From Paracoccaceae bacterium (GTDB lineage: Bacteria; Pseudomonadota; Alphaproteobacteria; Rhodobacterales; Rhodobacteraceae): a stretch of DNA of 64,000 nt. Below, in pieces: positions 8,341-18,894 of this stretch. The DNA lies in the NCBI GenBank assembly GCA_024742405.1, contig JANSYP010000006.1, forward strand, positions 62,001 to 126,000. The letters run 5' to 3'. Below the pieces are notes generated by a model. The model saw only the letters and a list, made by a program, of their open reading frames with translations. It was not told where the DNA came from and ran no database searches. The first letter of the stretch is position 1. The number at the start of each line of letters is the position of its first letter. The translations under genes and the position numbers were made by a program.

Positions 8341-9636
8341 TCACTCGGCAGCGACCGCGCTCACACGGCCGGTTCGCTTGGCCCTGATCCGATCCTCGAT
8401 CTCGTCGCGATAGTGCCGGATCAACCCCTGGATCGGCCAGGCTGCGGCATCGCCGAGCGCGCAGATCGTGTGGCCTTCCACCTGCTTGGTCACGTCGAAG
8501 AGCATGTCGATCTCTTCGACCTCGGCCTCGCCCGTGACCAGCCGGTCCATTACCCGCATCATCCAGCCTGTGCCTTCGCGGCAAGGGGTGCACTGGCCGC
8601 AGCTCTCATGCTTGTAGAACTTCGACAGCCGCCAGATCGCCTTGATGATGTCGGTGGACTGATCCATCACGATCACCGCCGCGGTGCCGAGGCCGGATTT
8701 CTGCTCGCGCAGCCAATCGAAATCCATGATTGCTTCGTCGCAGACGGAATGGGGCAGGCACGGGACCGAGGATCCGCCCGGGATAACTGCCTTGAGGTTG
8801 TCCCAGCCGCCGCGCACCCCGCCGCAATGCTTGTCGAGCAACTCGCGCAGGGTGATCGACATCTCCTCCTCGACGACGCAGGGGGCGTTCACATGCCCTG
8901 AGATCGCGAAGAGCTTGGTGCCCGCATTGTTGGGACGGCCGAAGCCCGCGAACCAATCCCCGCCGCGGCGCAGGATCGTCGGCACAACGGCAATGGATTC
9001 CACATTGTTCACCGTGGTCGGGCAGCCATAGAGCCCCGCGCCCGCCGGAAAGGGCGGCTTCATCCGCGGCATGCCCTTCTTGCCCTCGAGGCTTTCGAGC
9101 AGGGCTGTTTCCTCGCCGCAGATATAGGCGCCAGCCCCATGGTGCAGATAGAGGTCGAAATCCCAGCCCGAACCGGCCGCATTCTTGCCGAGCAGCCCGT
9201 CCGCGTAGGCCTCGTCGATAGCAGCCTGGAGCGCCTCGCGCTCGCGAATATACTCACCGCGGATGTAGATGTAGCAGACATGGGCCTGCATCGCGAAACT
9301 GGCGATCAGACAGCCTTCGACCAGGGTATGCGGGTCATGGCGCATGATCTCGCGGTCTTTGCAGGTCCCCGGTTCGGATTCGTCGGCATTGACCACCAGG
9401 TAATGCGGGCGCCCGTCGCTCTCCTTGGGCATGAAGGACCATTTCAGACCGGTCGGAAAACCCGCGCCCCCGCGCCCGCGCAGACCGGAAGTCTTCATCT
9501 CGTTGACGATCCAGTCGCGCCCCTTTTCGATCAGCCCGGCGGTGCCGTCCCAATGGCCGCGCGACTTGGCGCCGGCCAGCGTCCGGTCATGCATGCCGTA
9601 GAGATTGGTGAAGATACGGTCTTCGTCTTTCAGCAT
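8341..9636 (-). CDS. nuoF: NADH-quinone oxidoreductase subunit F
   Basis: A 431-residue NADH-binding subunit of normal length. Visible motifs are the glycine-rich [16 protein letters not shown] (NADH/FMN site), the FMN-region [20 protein letters not shown], and the N3 cluster cysteines [10 protein letters not shown] near residue 350 plus the fourth in TICALGD. It oxidises NADH and passes electrons through FMN to the Fe-S chain with NuoE. This is the intact copy; its last ~170 bases recur at 7737-7913. DUF5337-type and HhH-type ORFs separate it from nuoE. Confidence 0.97.
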   Translation of the reverse strand: MLKDEDRIFTNLYGMHDRTLAGAKSRGHWDGTAGLIEKGRDWIVNEMKTSGLRGRGGAGFPTGLKWSFMPKESDGRPHYLVVNADESEPGTCKDREIMRHDPHTLVEGCLIASFAMQAHVCYIYIRGEYIREREALQAAIDEAYADGLLGKNAAGSGWDFDLYLHHGAGAYICGEETALLESLEGKKGMPRMKPPFPAGAGLYGCPTTVNNVESIAVVPTILRRGGDWFAGFGRPNNAGTKLFAISGHVNAPCVVEEEMSITLRELLDKHCGGVRGGWDNLKAVIPGGSSVPCLPHSVCDEAIMDFDWLREQKSGLGTAAVIVMDQSTDIIKAIWRLSKFYKHESCGQCTPCREGTGWMMRVMDRLVTGEAEVEEIDMLFDVTKQVEGHTICALGDAAAWPIQGLIRHYRDEIEDRIRAKRTGRVSAVAAE

Positions 9637-9646
9637 GTCATACCCT

Positions 9647-9889
9647 TTACTCTTGCTCCGCCGCCTCGCGGCGGCGGCGCTGGATTTGCCAGGTTACCGC
9701 GAGCGCCCAGACCAGTGCCCCGATCGCCGCGAAGTCGAACAGGAACACATAGCGCCCCGGCAGGCCCAGGGCACCGCCGAGCCATTGCGCTGCAAGCCAT
9801 GCCACAACCGTCCCCGCGATCACGACCGCCACGACGCGCGCGCGGCGGGCAAGAACCCTGTCGATCTCGTTGGACGATGTGTGCGGCAT
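9647..9889 (-). CDS. DUF5337-type two-helix membrane protein
   Basis: An 80-residue protein with a basic, helical N-terminus and two hydrophobic segments, about residues 19-36 ([18 protein letters not shown]) and 46-66. It ends in an Arg/Glu-rich tail ([13 protein letters not shown]). It resembles the short DUF5337 proteins that I recall from rhodobacterial nuo operons. No function is known. It lies 10 bases upstream of nuoF and is clearly part of the operon. Confidence 0.65.
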   Translation of the reverse strand: MPHTSSNEIDRVLARRARVVAVVIAGTVVAWLAAQWLGGALGLPGRYVFLFDFAAIGALVWALAVTWQIQRRRREAAEQE

Positions 9890-9920
9890 GGATCAGAAAG
9901 CTTCCTCTCGCTGCTCAGGC

Positions 9921-10499
9921 CTAGCCCAGATCACGCGCCTGCCCGACCCAATCGTCGCGGCTGACGCGGCCTTTGAAGCCCTGGAGGTTTTCGTCCATCC
10001 AAGCCACATGTGCCGGCGTCCAATCAGCGATTTGGTCGAAGTGGTAGACCCCCATCGAATGCAGCAGCTTTTCGAGCTTGGGGCCGACACCCTTAATCTT
10101 TTTCAGATCGTCCGCGCCAGACGCGCGGGCCGAGGCCAGGGGCTCGGGTCGCTCGCCCGCGGATGTTTCGGGCTCTGACGCTGCGGGAGCGGCTGCTTTG
10201 GGCTCGGCCGGCTTTGAACTCGCCGCCGCCGGAGGCGCCGCTTGAGGTTTTGCCTCGGCGGGCGTGTCGACCTGCGCCGGCGTATCCAGGTTGCCCTCGC
10301 CCCGCGGTGGGGAGGTTTCCTTGCCGAGCTGAACCACGACAAACCAGACCGCGACAGCCAGCAGCACGCCGATCAGTGCGGCAATCAGAAAGTTCATGCC
10401 CGCGATCAAGGTCATTGCCGTGACTGCGATCACCCCGGCCATGACGCCAAACATCAGGGCCTCACGATTGATGGCTTCGGGGGGTGTCTTTATGCTCAT
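9921..10499 (-). CDS. membrane-anchored helix-hairpin-helix protein, NuoE-associated
   Basis: A 192-residue protein. It has two hydrophobic segments near residues 17-35 and 37-56, then a long Pro/Ala-rich linker (about residues 65-130) and a C-terminal helix-hairpin-helix-like domain. The HhH core reads DDLKKIKGVGPKLEKLLHSM and is followed by the motif FDQIADWTPAHVAWMDENL. The same C-terminal module is often found attached to alphaproteobacterial NuoE or in stand-alone 'subunit E-like' ORFs beside it. It may tether something to complex I or the membrane. DNA binding is not implied by this HhH alone. Confidence 0.75.
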   Translation of the reverse strand: MSIKTPPEAINREALMFGVMAGVIAVTAMTLIAGMNFLIAALIGVLLAVAVWFVVVQLGKETSPPRGEGNLDTPAQVDTPAEAKPQAAPPAAASSKPAEPKAAAPAASEPETSAGERPEPLASARASGADDLKKIKGVGPKLEKLLHSMGVYHFDQIADWTPAHVAWMDENLQGFKGRVSRDDWVGQARDLG

Positions 10500-10562
10500 A
10501 GTGTCGTCTCCCTGTGCGTCTCACGCTAATGCAGGCGCGTTGCCCGGCGACAGCTTAGCGGC

Positions 10563-11309
10563 TCAGGCTCCCTCTGTCTCGTTCCGCGACGCCCGTCCTC
10601 CGGCGTCTCCCCAAGGCGCCAAAAGCGGCGCTTCGGTGCCGTCGATCCGCTTGATCGTGTCGCCGAGGCGGACGGCCAGGTCGACCGATGCATTCACCGG
10701 CAGCTTGTCGGGCTCATAGTCTTTCAGACTGGTCAGCCCACCGAACGGCTCGGACGCATAGCGCCCGTTCTGCGGGCCCGGCAGCGGCACCTCGCCGGCC
10801 GAAAGCCGGTCGATGATACCGGCGAGGTGCTCTGCAGTCAGATCCTCGTAGTAGTCCTTGCCGATCTGCGCCATCGGCGCGTTCGAACATGAGCCGAGGC
10901 ATTCGACCTCTTCCCAGCTGAACTTGCCGTCGGCGCTGAGCTGGTGCGGCTCAGCCGCGATCAGCTCCTTGCAGACACCGATCAGATCCTCTGCGCCGCA
11001 AATCATGCAGGATGTCGTCCCGCAAACCTGGATATGCGCAACATTACCAACGGGTTGCAGCTGGAACATGAAGTAGAAGGTCGCGACCTCAAGCCCGCGG
11101 ATATGGGCGAGCCCCAGCATGTCGCAGACATGTTCGATTGCCGGCTTGGTCAGCCAACCTTCCTGCTCCTGTGCGCGCCAGAGCAGCGGAATGATCGCAC
11201 TGGCCTCGCGCCCGGCGGGATACTTGGAGATCTGCGCCTCGGCCCAGGCGAGATTATCGGGCGTGAAGGCGAAACTGTCTGGCTGATCGGGGTGCAGGCG
11301 GCGGAGCAT
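10563..11309 (-). CDS. nuoE: NADH-quinone oxidoreductase subunit E
   Basis: A 248-residue thioredoxin-like 2Fe-2S subunit. The cluster N1a ligands are in [13 protein letters not shown] and [12 protein letters not shown]. The core ends near residue 175, and a C-terminal extension of about 70 residues follows ([15 protein letters not shown] and beyond). The start at 11309 overlaps the nuoD stop (TAATG) and gives the standard N-terminus [15 protein letters not shown]. The frame is open further upstream, but there it only shadows nuoD. It works with NuoF in the NADH dehydrogenase module. Confidence 0.96.
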   Translation of the reverse strand: MLRRLHPDQPDSFAFTPDNLAWAEAQISKYPAGREASAIIPLLWRAQEQEGWLTKPAIEHVCDMLGLAHIRGLEVATFYFMFQLQPVGNVAHIQVCGTTSCMICGAEDLIGVCKELIAAEPHQLSADGKFSWEEVECLGSCSNAPMAQIGKDYYEDLTAEHLAGIIDRLSAGEVPLPGPQNGRYASEPFGGLTSLKDYEPDKLPVNASVDLAVRLGDTIKRIDGTEAPLLAPWGDAGGRASRNETEGA

Positions 11310-12523
11310 TAGCGGTCGATCTCCCCGAACACCACGTCCATTGTGCCGATGATCGCGGACACGTCGGCCAGTTGATGGCCCTTGCTGATGTAGTCCATCG
11401 CCTGCAGGTGCAGGAACCCTGGCGCGCGGATCTTTGCGCGATAGGGCCGGTTGGTGCCGTCGGCGACCAGATAAACGCCGAACTCGCCCTTGGGGGCTTC
11501 GACTGCGGCGTAGACCTCGCCCTCGGGGACGTGGAAGCCTTCGGTATAGAGCTTGAAATGGTGGATGAGCGCCTCCATGGAGGTCTTCATCTCCGCCCGC
11601 GGCGGCGGGGTCAGCTTGCCACGCGCCAGAACGTCGCCCGTCTCGATGCGCAGTTTCTCGCAGGCCTGCTTGATGATCTTCAGGCTTTCGCGCATCTCCT
11701 GCATCCGCACCAGATAGCGGTCGTAGCAGTCGCCGTTCTTGCCCACCGGGATCTGGAAATCGAACTCGTCGTAGCACTCATAGGGCTGCGCGCGGCGCAG
11801 ATCCCATGCGAGGCCGGAGCCGCGCACCATGACGCCGGAAAAGCCCCAGTCGAGGATGTCCTGCTCCGTCACGACACCGATATCGGCATTGCGCTGCTTG
11901 AAGATGCGGTTTTCGGTCAGCAGCCCGTCGATGTCGTCGAGCGTCGATGGGAACTGATCGGCCCAGGCATCGATATCCTCGATGAGCGCAGGTGGCAGGT
12001 CTTGGTGCACGCCGCCCGGACGGAAATAGGCTGCGTGGAGCCGGGCCCCGCAGGCGCGCTCGTAAAACACCATCAGCTTCTCGCGTTCCTCGAACCCCCA
12101 GAGTGGCGGGGTGAGCGCACCAACATCCATCGCCTGGGTGGTGACGTTCAGCAGATGGTTCAGGATGCGCCCGATCTCGGAATAGAGCACGCGGATCAGC
12201 GAGGCGCGGCGCGGAACCTCCACGCCCGTCAGCTTCTCGATCGCCAGGCACCAGGCATGTTCCTGGTTCATCGGCGCGACGTAGTCGAGCCGGTCGAAAT
12301 AGGGGAGATTCTGGAGGTAGGTCCGGCTCTCCATCAGCTTTTCGGTGCCGCGGTGGAGCAGGCCGATATGGGGGTCGCACCGTTCCACGATCTCGCCGTC
12401 AAGCTCAAGAACAAGCCGCAAAACACCATGGGCCGCAGGGTGTTGCGGGCCGAAGTTGATGTTGAAATTGCGGATCTTCTGTTCGCCGGTGAGGGCGTCA
12501 TCGAAGTTCGTGCCGTCCATCAT
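11309..12523 (-). CDS. nuoD: NADH-quinone oxidoreductase subunit D
   Basis: A 404-residue subunit of the 49-kDa type. Signatures include [20 protein letters not shown] near the N-terminus, [18 protein letters not shown] and the C-terminal [16 protein letters not shown]. NuoD forms the quinone-reduction pocket with NuoB. NuoC and NuoD are separate genes here, as usual in alphaproteobacteria. A small membrane-protein gene ends one base before the start. Confidence 0.97.
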   Translation of the reverse strand: MMDGTNFDDALTGEQKIRNFNINFGPQHPAAHGVLRLVLELDGEIVERCDPHIGLLHRGTEKLMESRTYLQNLPYFDRLDYVAPMNQEHAWCLAIEKLTGVEVPRRASLIRVLYSEIGRILNHLLNVTTQAMDVGALTPPLWGFEEREKLMVFYERACGARLHAAYFRPGGVHQDLPPALIEDIDAWADQFPSTLDDIDGLLTENRIFKQRNADIGVVTEQDILDWGFSGVMVRGSGLAWDLRRAQPYECYDEFDFQIPVGKNGDCYDRYLVRMQEMRESLKIIKQACEKLRIETGDVLARGKLTPPPRAEMKTSMEALIHHFKLYTEGFHVPEGEVYAAVEAPKGEFGVYLVADGTNRPYRAKIRAPGFLHLQAMDYISKGHQLADVSAIIGTMDVVFGEIDR

Positions 12524-12524
12524 C

Positions 12525-12692
12525 TCACCCCTTCTCGTCCGCCCGCGCCGCCATGATCCACAGCAGGATGATCAGGCCGACGGGCAGCACGGCAATCAGC
12601 GACCAGAGCGGGTTCAGCCCATAACCCGGCAACAGCTTGAAAAGCGGGATGACCGTGAGCGCCACGAACACGGCAAAAAGGATCAGTTCCAT
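12525..12692 (-). CDS. 55-residue two-helix membrane protein between nuoC and nuoD
   Basis: A very hydrophobic small protein starting [18 protein letters not shown] with a second helix around [18 protein letters not shown] and a charged tail ADEKG. A good GGAGA ribosome-binding site precedes the ATG at 12692. The longer frame upstream overlaps nuoC and is less likely. It ends one base before nuoD and starts 13 bases after nuoC, so it is tightly embedded. No family is recognised; similar short ORFs occur in other rhodobacterial nuo operons. Confidence 0.65.
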   Translation of the reverse strand: MELILFAVFVALTVIPLFKLLPGYGLNPLWSLIAVLPVGLIILLWIMAARADEKG

Positions 12693-12705
12693 CTGGGTAT
12701 CTCCT

Positions 12706-13314
12706 TCAACTCTTGGCCTCGGCCTTGTCATCGCCGGGCAAAATGTAGTCCGCGCCCTCCCAAGGCGACATGAAGTCGAACTGCCGGTATTCCTGCACGA
12801 GGCTCACCGGTTCGTAGACGACGCGCTTCTGCACCTCGTCATAGCGCACCTCTGTATAACCGGTGGTCGGGAAATCCTTACGCAACGGGTACCCGCGAAA
12901 ACCGTAGTCGGTCAGCAGCCGACGCAGGTCCGGATGACCCGAGAACAGGATGCCGAACATGTCATAAACTTCGCGCTCGAACCAGTTGGCCGCCGGGTAG
13001 ACCGGAATGAGCGACGGGACCATGTCCTCTTCGCGCACCTCGACCCGGACGCGCAGACGCTGGTTCTGGTACATCGACAGGAAGTGGTAGACCATGTCGA
13101 ACCGACGCTCGCGCGCGACGTGATCCACCGCCGTGATGTCGACCAGCGTCGAGAACCGGCAGGTATGGTCGGATTTGATGAACTCCGCAAAACCAAGCAA
13201 CGAGCCGAGTGCGACTGTCGCCGTCAACTCGTCAAAGGCGATGTCGGTCGACACGATACAGTCCGGGCGCGTGACCTCCAGATGCGTGGCAAGTTCATTG
13301 AGCGCGTCTGACAT
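12706..13314 (-). CDS. nuoC: NADH-quinone oxidoreductase subunit C
   Basis: A 202-residue subunit of the 30-kDa type. It has the family signature around [20 protein letters not shown] (near residue 108) and the conserved [17 protein letters not shown]. NuoC is part of the connecting fragment of the peripheral arm with NuoB, D and I. It lies 18 bases downstream of nuoB, with a normal start [13 protein letters not shown]. Confidence 0.97.
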   Translation of the reverse strand: MSDALNELATHLEVTRPDCIVSTDIAFDELTATVALGSLLGFAEFIKSDHTCRFSTLVDITAVDHVARERRFDMVYHFLSMYQNQRLRVRVEVREEDMVPSLIPVYPAANWFEREVYDMFGILFSGHPDLRRLLTDYGFRGYPLRKDFPTTGYTEVRYDEVQKRVVYEPVSLVQEYRQFDFMSPWEGADYILPGDDKAEAKS

Positions 13315-13332
13315 GTGCGTCTCCTGCCCGAC

Positions 13333-14222
<890 letters not shown>

Positions 14223-14266
14223 GGGTCGTCCTCCTGGGTAGCCCGCTCCGCTGCGAGCGCGAGATA

Positions 14267-14295
14267 GATGTAGCCCCGCCGGCAAGGGCGGTCAA
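14267..14295 (-). promoter_or_regulatory. probable sigma-70 type promoter of the nuo operon
   Basis: On the minus strand a TTGACC hexamer (14290-14295) is followed after 17 bases by TACATC (14267-14272). Both are close to the -35 and -10 consensus with ideal spacing. Transcription would start near 14260, leaving an untranslated leader of about 38 bases before the nuoA GTG. It lies in the divergent gap between nuoA and the holin/muramidase gene. No experimental start site is known here. Confidence 0.5.
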
Positions 14296-14482
14296 CTCGC
14301 ACGGCCCAGTGTTCGAGGCAAAGAACTCTCATTTTTCAGGATCTTACGCGCGCCCGGGCTTCAAGGGGGCGATAATGCCGCAGTTCTTTCCGGGCCAGCG
14401 CACGCGGCGCAACGTTCGCAAGCCAAACCAAGGGTTTACGACACTCGTGCGCAGGTAAGACGAACGGATGCCGGAGATCACA

Positions 14483-15763
14483 ATGAGCCCCTTTCTTGGA
14501 ATTGCCCTTTCCCTGCTGCCCGATCTGGCCAAACGTCTGACCCGCCGGGGCAAGCCGGAGACGCGCGCCGCTGTCGTCAATGCTGTTCAGGAGGTCCTGG
14601 GGACCGAGGATGCCCGTGAAGCGCAGACACGTGCCGCCGAGCCTGACCTGTCCAACGCGCTGCGCCTGCGACTGGCAGAGATCGAAAACGACGAAGCGGC
14701 GTCCGAGATGGCGGAGCGCGAACTTACCCGCCAGGCGGAGCTGGAGCGCTTGCGGCTCGACATCGCAGGCGCCGCGAATGCACGAGCGGACGCCGCCGAC
14801 GCGCGCGATCTGCTCACCGGGTTGACCCGGGATCGCTCGGTCATCGCCTGGGGGCCGGTGGTGGTGTCCGCGGTGGTGGTCTTCGGCTTTTTTGCAACCT
14901 TGCTCTACCTAATCAATGGCGGGCTTTCACCCGAGCGGCTGGTCCCCAGCGACCCCGGCAGTCAGTTGGTGTTTCAAATCGTCAACATCGCCGTGGGCAC
15001 GCTCACGGCCGGCTTCGCCACGGTGATCAGCTTCTGGCTGGGCTCGTCCGATGGCTCGCGGCGCAAGGATGTCAGCCTCGCCCAGGCCCAGCAGGCGCAG
15101 CAGGCCGTCCAGCGCGAAACCGCCCGTCAAACGCGTGAGATCGTGACCGACCAGACCCGTCAGACCACAGAGATCGTTCGCCAGATCACGCCCGAAAAAC
15201 CGAAAGGGCGGGCGTCGCGCGCGTCCAAACCCGCCAAGACCGACAACTTCGCCAACTGCATGAGCGTGGTGCTGGAGCATGAGGGCGGGTATGTCGATCA
15301 TCCCGACGATCCTGGCGGCGCCACCAATCTGGGCATCACCCATCTCACCCTTGCCGATTGGCGCGGTGCAGCGGTGAGCAAGGGCGACGTTCGCGCACTT
15401 CAGCGGACCGAAGCCGAGGAAATCTATCGCGCGCGCTACTGGAACGCGCTCAACTGCGATCGGTTGGCCGCTGGCGTGGATCTGGTTGTGTTCGACTTCG
15501 GGGTCAATGCCGGACCCGCGCGCGCGGCGCGGATGCTGCAGCGAATTACGGGCGCCAAGGTCGACGGACAGATCGGACCAAAGACGCTGGCAGCCGCAGC
15601 GCGCTTCGCGCCCGAGACGATCATTGAGCGGTTCAGCGACGACCGGCTCGCCTACTACCGCAGGCTGAAACACTGGGACAGCTTCGGACGTGGCTGGACT
15701 CGGCGTACCGAAGAGACGCGCGCCAAGGCATTGGCCATGGCGCGCCTGTCAATGGCGGCCTGA
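14483..15763 (+). CDS. holin/N-acetylmuramidase fusion (GTA-release type, GH108)
   Basis: A protein of about 426 residues with two parts. The N-terminal ~205 residues match the 3TM GTA-type holin: an amphipathic start, a long charged helix, then two clear membrane helices (GPVVVSAVVVFGFFATLLY; VNIAVGTLTAGFATVISFWL). The C-terminal ~165 residues are a GH108 muramidase with the catalytic segment VLEHEGGYVDHPDDPGGATN and a terminal peptidoglycan-binding part (DGQIGPKTLAAAA). In Rhodobacter capsulatus, GTA release uses a separate holin and endolysin; here both functions are on one chain. A GGAG site favours the ATG at 14483; another ATG lies at 14468. No phage genes adjoin it. Confidence 0.85.
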   Translation: MSPFLGIALSLLPDLAKRLTRRGKPETRAAVVNAVQEVLGTEDAREAQTRAAEPDLSNALRLRLAEIENDEAASEMAERELTRQAELERLRLDIAGAANARADAADARDLLTGLTRDRSVIAWGPVVVSAVVVFGFFATLLYLINGGLSPERLVPSDPGSQLVFQIVNIAVGTLTAGFATVISFWLGSSDGSRRKDVSLAQAQQAQQAVQRETARQTREIVTDQTRQTTEIVRQITPEKPKGRASRASKPAKTDNFANCMSVVLEHEGGYVDHPDDPGGATNLGITHLTLADWRGAAVSKGDVRALQRTEAEEIYRARYWNALNCDRLAAGVDLVVFDFGVNAGPARAARMLQRITGAKVDGQIGPKTLAAAARFAPETIIERFSDDRLAYYRRLKHWDSFGRGWTRRTEETRAKALAMARLSMAA

Positions 15764-15870
15764 TCGGGCAGAGGGCCAGCCACGAGGCTCACCCGCAGCG
15801 CTGTGAATTCCAGTGGTGACAGGACGCGGTTCCCACGCGGATAACCGGAGCTGACCTTCGCGGCCTCGCG

Positions 15871-16548
15871 TCAGCCGGCCAGAAGCTCCGCGTCTTCGCC
15901 GTAAAAGTCGCGGGAGTAGATCCGCGCGTCCGACGGCGGCAGCGACGCGCGGAAAGCCGGGCGCGTGGTGACATCGGCATACCACCGGCTGAGCGACGGG
16001 TAAGGATCGATCCGCACAAAATGCCGACCCATGTAGATCGCTTGGGCGACTCCGATATCGGCCGCTGAAAAACCGCTGGTGAGGATCGTGTCGCGGCCTT
16101 CCATTGTTCCGTTCAAGCGGTTCTCCACAGCATGAAAACAGCTCTGCAACCGCCGGGTTTCCAGATCGACGGTCAGCGAACAGCGCCTCGAGGCAGGGCG
16201 CAGACCTTCGTATTGTAGGGTCAGCATCGATGCATGCTGCGTCAACGTTTCGGCAAAATGCACCCAGACGAGCCAATCTGCACGGTCGAGATCGCCCGGC
16301 ATGCGGCCGAGACCGGCCTCCGGAAACCGTTCGCACAGATATTCGCAGATCGCGCCGGATTCGATCATCACCTCGCCGTCGATCTCCAGCGCGGGCACGC
16401 GGCCCGCCGGGTGCAGCAGGCGAAAGCCATCCGTGCGCAAGGTCTTGTCGAAAGGATAAACCGCTAGGTGAAACTCGACCCCAAGCTCCAGCAGTAGCCA
16501 AAGCGTACGCATAGACCGGGTCTCATGGGCATGGTGCAGTGTGATCAC
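15871..16548 (-). CDS. glutathione S-transferase family protein
   Basis: About 225 residues. The N-terminal thioredoxin-like domain (ITLHHAHETRSMRTLWLLLE; RVPALEIDGEVMIESGAICEYL) contains the cis-proline VPAL and the glutathione-gamma-glutamyl site ESGA. An all-helical C-terminal domain follows. The catalytic residue is probably the Ser of ETRSMR. I chose the GTG at 16548 (preceded by GAGG), where homology should begin; a GTG at 16611 with GGAG would add 21 unrelated residues. The substrate is unknown. It is a single gene, convergent with the holin/muramidase gene. Confidence 0.85.
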   Translation of the reverse strand: MITLHHAHETRSMRTLWLLLELGVEFHLAVYPFDKTLRTDGFRLLHPAGRVPALEIDGEVMIESGAICEYLCERFPEAGLGRMPGDLDRADWLVWVHFAETLTQHASMLTLQYEGLRPASRRCSLTVDLETRRLQSCFHAVENRLNGTMEGRDTILTSGFSAADIGVAQAIYMGRHFVRIDPYPSLSRWYADVTTRPAFRASLPPSDARIYSRDFYGEDAELLAG

Positions 16549-16702
16549 AGGGCGTGCCTCGCAGCAGAGTGATTGAGCGCGCACCCCATGGCTGGGGCGT
16601 TGGCCACTCACGAAGTCTCCCTACGGCACTGACGCAGCCGCCTCGTGTCGCAAATGTGACATGGAGGGGCCGTCCGTCAAGCGGACAAAGTGAATAATGC
16701 GC

Positions 16703-17908
16703 TCATGCCGCGGTTTCGGGCTGCGCTGAGCGTATCTCTGTCTCCGACCGCAGAATCCGGGCGATCAGCGCGCAATCCTCCAGATCGAATGTCAGCGGCA
16801 GGCGCATGTCGATCAGTCCTGCGAGCACCTGGTCGGTCTGTGGCAAAGACGGAGGAACGGCAAAGCGCCAGTGGGCATAGGTCGAGGTGAAACCATGGGG
16901 GGCGCTATCGCCGAACCATTTCAGCTCCACACCGCGGGCTGCGCAACGCTCTAGGTATGCCCGGATCGCGTGCGCCGGCCAGTCGGCGAGACGGAACTGG
17001 AACGAGGAGCCTACGAACGCCTCTTCCGCAGGCCGCGGGATCAGCACCACACCCGGCGCGTCGGCCAGCCCTGCTTCGAGCACCCGGTACCGGTCGGTCC
17101 AGGCGGCGCAGTCGTCGTCCAGCCGGGCGAGCTGCGGCAACAGGATCGCGGCACGCAGATGGTCCATTCGGGCGGACATGTTCGGCATCTCGCCAGTCAG
17201 ATCGGCATAGACCTGCGGTGGCGGCCCACCAGGGTGACGATCAAAGAGCATATAACTGCCCGAGAGCAGCGTCGCGCGGGCCATGAACTCGGCGCTGTCG
17301 CTGACGATCAGGCCGCCTTCACCGGAATTCATATGCTTGTAGGTTTGGGTCGAATAACAGCCCGCAAGCCCGTGGCGCCCTGACGGCGTACCGCGCCAGG
17401 CCGCGCCCATGGTGTGGGCGCAGTCCTCGATGACAGTCACACCGGCGGACTCACAGATCGCCATCAGCCGGTCCATGTCGCAGATATGACCGCGCATGTG
17501 CGAGAGCAGCAGAACCCGTGCCTGCCCCACCTTGGCGGCCAGATCGTCCAGATCGATGGTCAGCGCCTCGGTCGTTTCGACAAAAACCGGACGCGCGCCC
17601 ACCGCCGCGATCGCCCCGGGCACCGGCGCCAGGGTGAAGGCGTTGCTCAGCACCGCATCGCCTGGCTCCACACCAGCCGCGCGCAGGCAGATCGCCATCG
17701 CCTGCCCTCCCGAGGCCACGGCCAAACAGTATTGCGCGCCGGTCTTGGCTGCGAATGCCTGCTCCAGTGCGCCGACGGCGCCTGTCTCTCCGGGGGCAAG
17801 GTTGTAGCGGTGGAGCCGTCCGCTGCGCATCACCTCGACCGCCGCTTCGATAGCGTCCTCTGGGATCGGTAGCTGCTGGGTAAAGGATCCGGTGAAAACC
17901 TCGGTCAT
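16703..17908 (-). CDS. DegT/DnrJ/EryC1/StrS family PLP-dependent aminotransferase
   Basis: A 401-residue fold-type I PLP enzyme. The cofactor-lysine region reads CYSTQTYKHMNSGEGG, with the lysine in TYKH. The earlier CLAVASGGQAMAICL and IEDCAHTMGAAW segments match the PLP-phosphate and Asp sites of this family. Members usually aminate nucleotide-linked keto-sugars, but there are no sugar or polysaccharide genes next to it, so the substrate is unclear. A GAGGAG site precedes the ATG. It is monocistronic as far as the flanks show. Confidence 0.85.
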   Translation of the reverse strand: MTEVFTGSFTQQLPIPEDAIEAAVEVMRSGRLHRYNLAPGETGAVGALEQAFAAKTGAQYCLAVASGGQAMAICLRAAGVEPGDAVLSNAFTLAPVPGAIAAVGARPVFVETTEALTIDLDDLAAKVGQARVLLLSHMRGHICDMDRLMAICESAGVTVIEDCAHTMGAAWRGTPSGRHGLAGCYSTQTYKHMNSGEGGLIVSDSAEFMARATLLSGSYMLFDRHPGGPPPQVYADLTGEMPNMSARMDHLRAAILLPQLARLDDDCAAWTDRYRVLEAGLADAPGVVLIPRPAEEAFVGSSFQFRLADWPAHAIRAYLERCAARGVELKWFGDSAPHGFTSTYAHWRFAVPPSLPQTDQVLAGLIDMRLPLTFDLEDCALIARILRSETEIRSAQPETAA

Positions 17909-18060
17909 GATGCAGTCTCCTCACATCCTGGCGACAGTGGGCACAACCTGTCGGGAGATCCCGGCAAGGTCAATCACCTCCCCGGGCGCGCAAGACCAGT
18001 CGCGCGGAGCGGAGATGGGCGGAGGTTTGCCTGCGCCGGCCGGACGGCCCCGTGGCGCGG

Positions 18061-18750
18061 CTAGACCGTTCGGGCGTCGCCCGGCGCGCCCAGGAAACGG
18101 GCGGCCAGAGAGGGCAGCGCGTCGAAGTGATCCAGCAGGGCGTCAGGCTTCAGGGCCGCGACCCCGTGCCCGTCCGGCCCGAACGTCACCAGCACACACG
18201 GCACGCCCGCCGCCGCCGCCGTGGCGCGGTCGGTCTGGGTATCGCCGACCAGAAGGCTGCGCGCCGGATCGCCCCCGGCCCCGGTCACGGCAGCGCGAAA
18301 GGGTGCCGGGTCGGGCTTGCGCACCGGCAGCGTGTCGGCTCCGACGAGCGCGCCAAAGGCTGCTCCCATCCCCAGCCGATCCAGCAGGGTGCGCGCCAAC
18401 CCCTCGGGTTTGTTGGTACAAACCGCTACCCGGTAGCCTGAATCCACGAGCGCCGTGACGCTGTCAGCCGCTCCCGGATAGAGCTGTGTGTGCACATCTA
18501 TGGCGTTGCCATAGGCTTCCAGAAGCAAGGGGAAACCCGCCTCGACCAGTACCTCCGGCGCGTCATGCCCCAACCGATCGGCGGCCAGCCTCAGCATCGC
18601 CCGCCCGCCGCGGAAAGCGGTTGCGGCATCGCGCCCCCGTTCGAGTTGCGGTGCGTGTCCCAGGACGTCGAGTGCGGTGTTCGTCGCTGCGATCAGATCG
18701 CCTGATGTGTCGGCCAGCGTACCGTCCAGATCGAAGACCACTGTGCCCAT
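18061..18750 (-). CDS. gph: phosphoglycolate phosphatase, HAD family
   Basis: A 229-residue HAD hydrolase. Motif I is VVFDLDGTLADTSGDL at the very N-terminus, motif II is VAVCTNKPEG, motif III includes the Lys in VRKPDPAPF, and motif IV is SLLVGDTQTDRATA. This arrangement with an alpha-helical cap matches Gph, which removes 2-phosphoglycolate formed by RubisCO or DNA repair. HAD specificity cannot be read with certainty from motifs. It is divergent from glmU, with which it shares a short intergenic region. Confidence 0.85.
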   Translation of the reverse strand: MGTVVFDLDGTLADTSGDLIAATNTALDVLGHAPQLERGRDAATAFRGGRAMLRLAADRLGHDAPEVLVEAGFPLLLEAYGNAIDVHTQLYPGAADSVTALVDSGYRVAVCTNKPEGLARTLLDRLGMGAAFGALVGADTLPVRKPDPAPFRAAVTGAGGDPARSLLVGDTQTDRATAAAAGVPCVLVTFGPDGHGVAALKPDALLDHFDALPSLAARFLGAPGDARTV

Positions 18751-18894
18751 ATCGTTCCCTCGTATGCGACCGCAATTTGGTGTAGCGGCTGTAACAGAGG
18801 GTCACCGGACGTGACCGCCGGGCACCTTGCGTCGCTGGAGCGTAGCGATAAAAGCTACCTCCAGAAAAGAAAAGGTCGATTGAAAGTCAGTGGT

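Noticed and set aside
11310-11777. upstream extension of nuoE into nuoD
   Set aside because: The extension reads an alternate frame of nuoD. The ATG at 11309 overlaps the nuoD stop and gives the NuoE family N-terminus.
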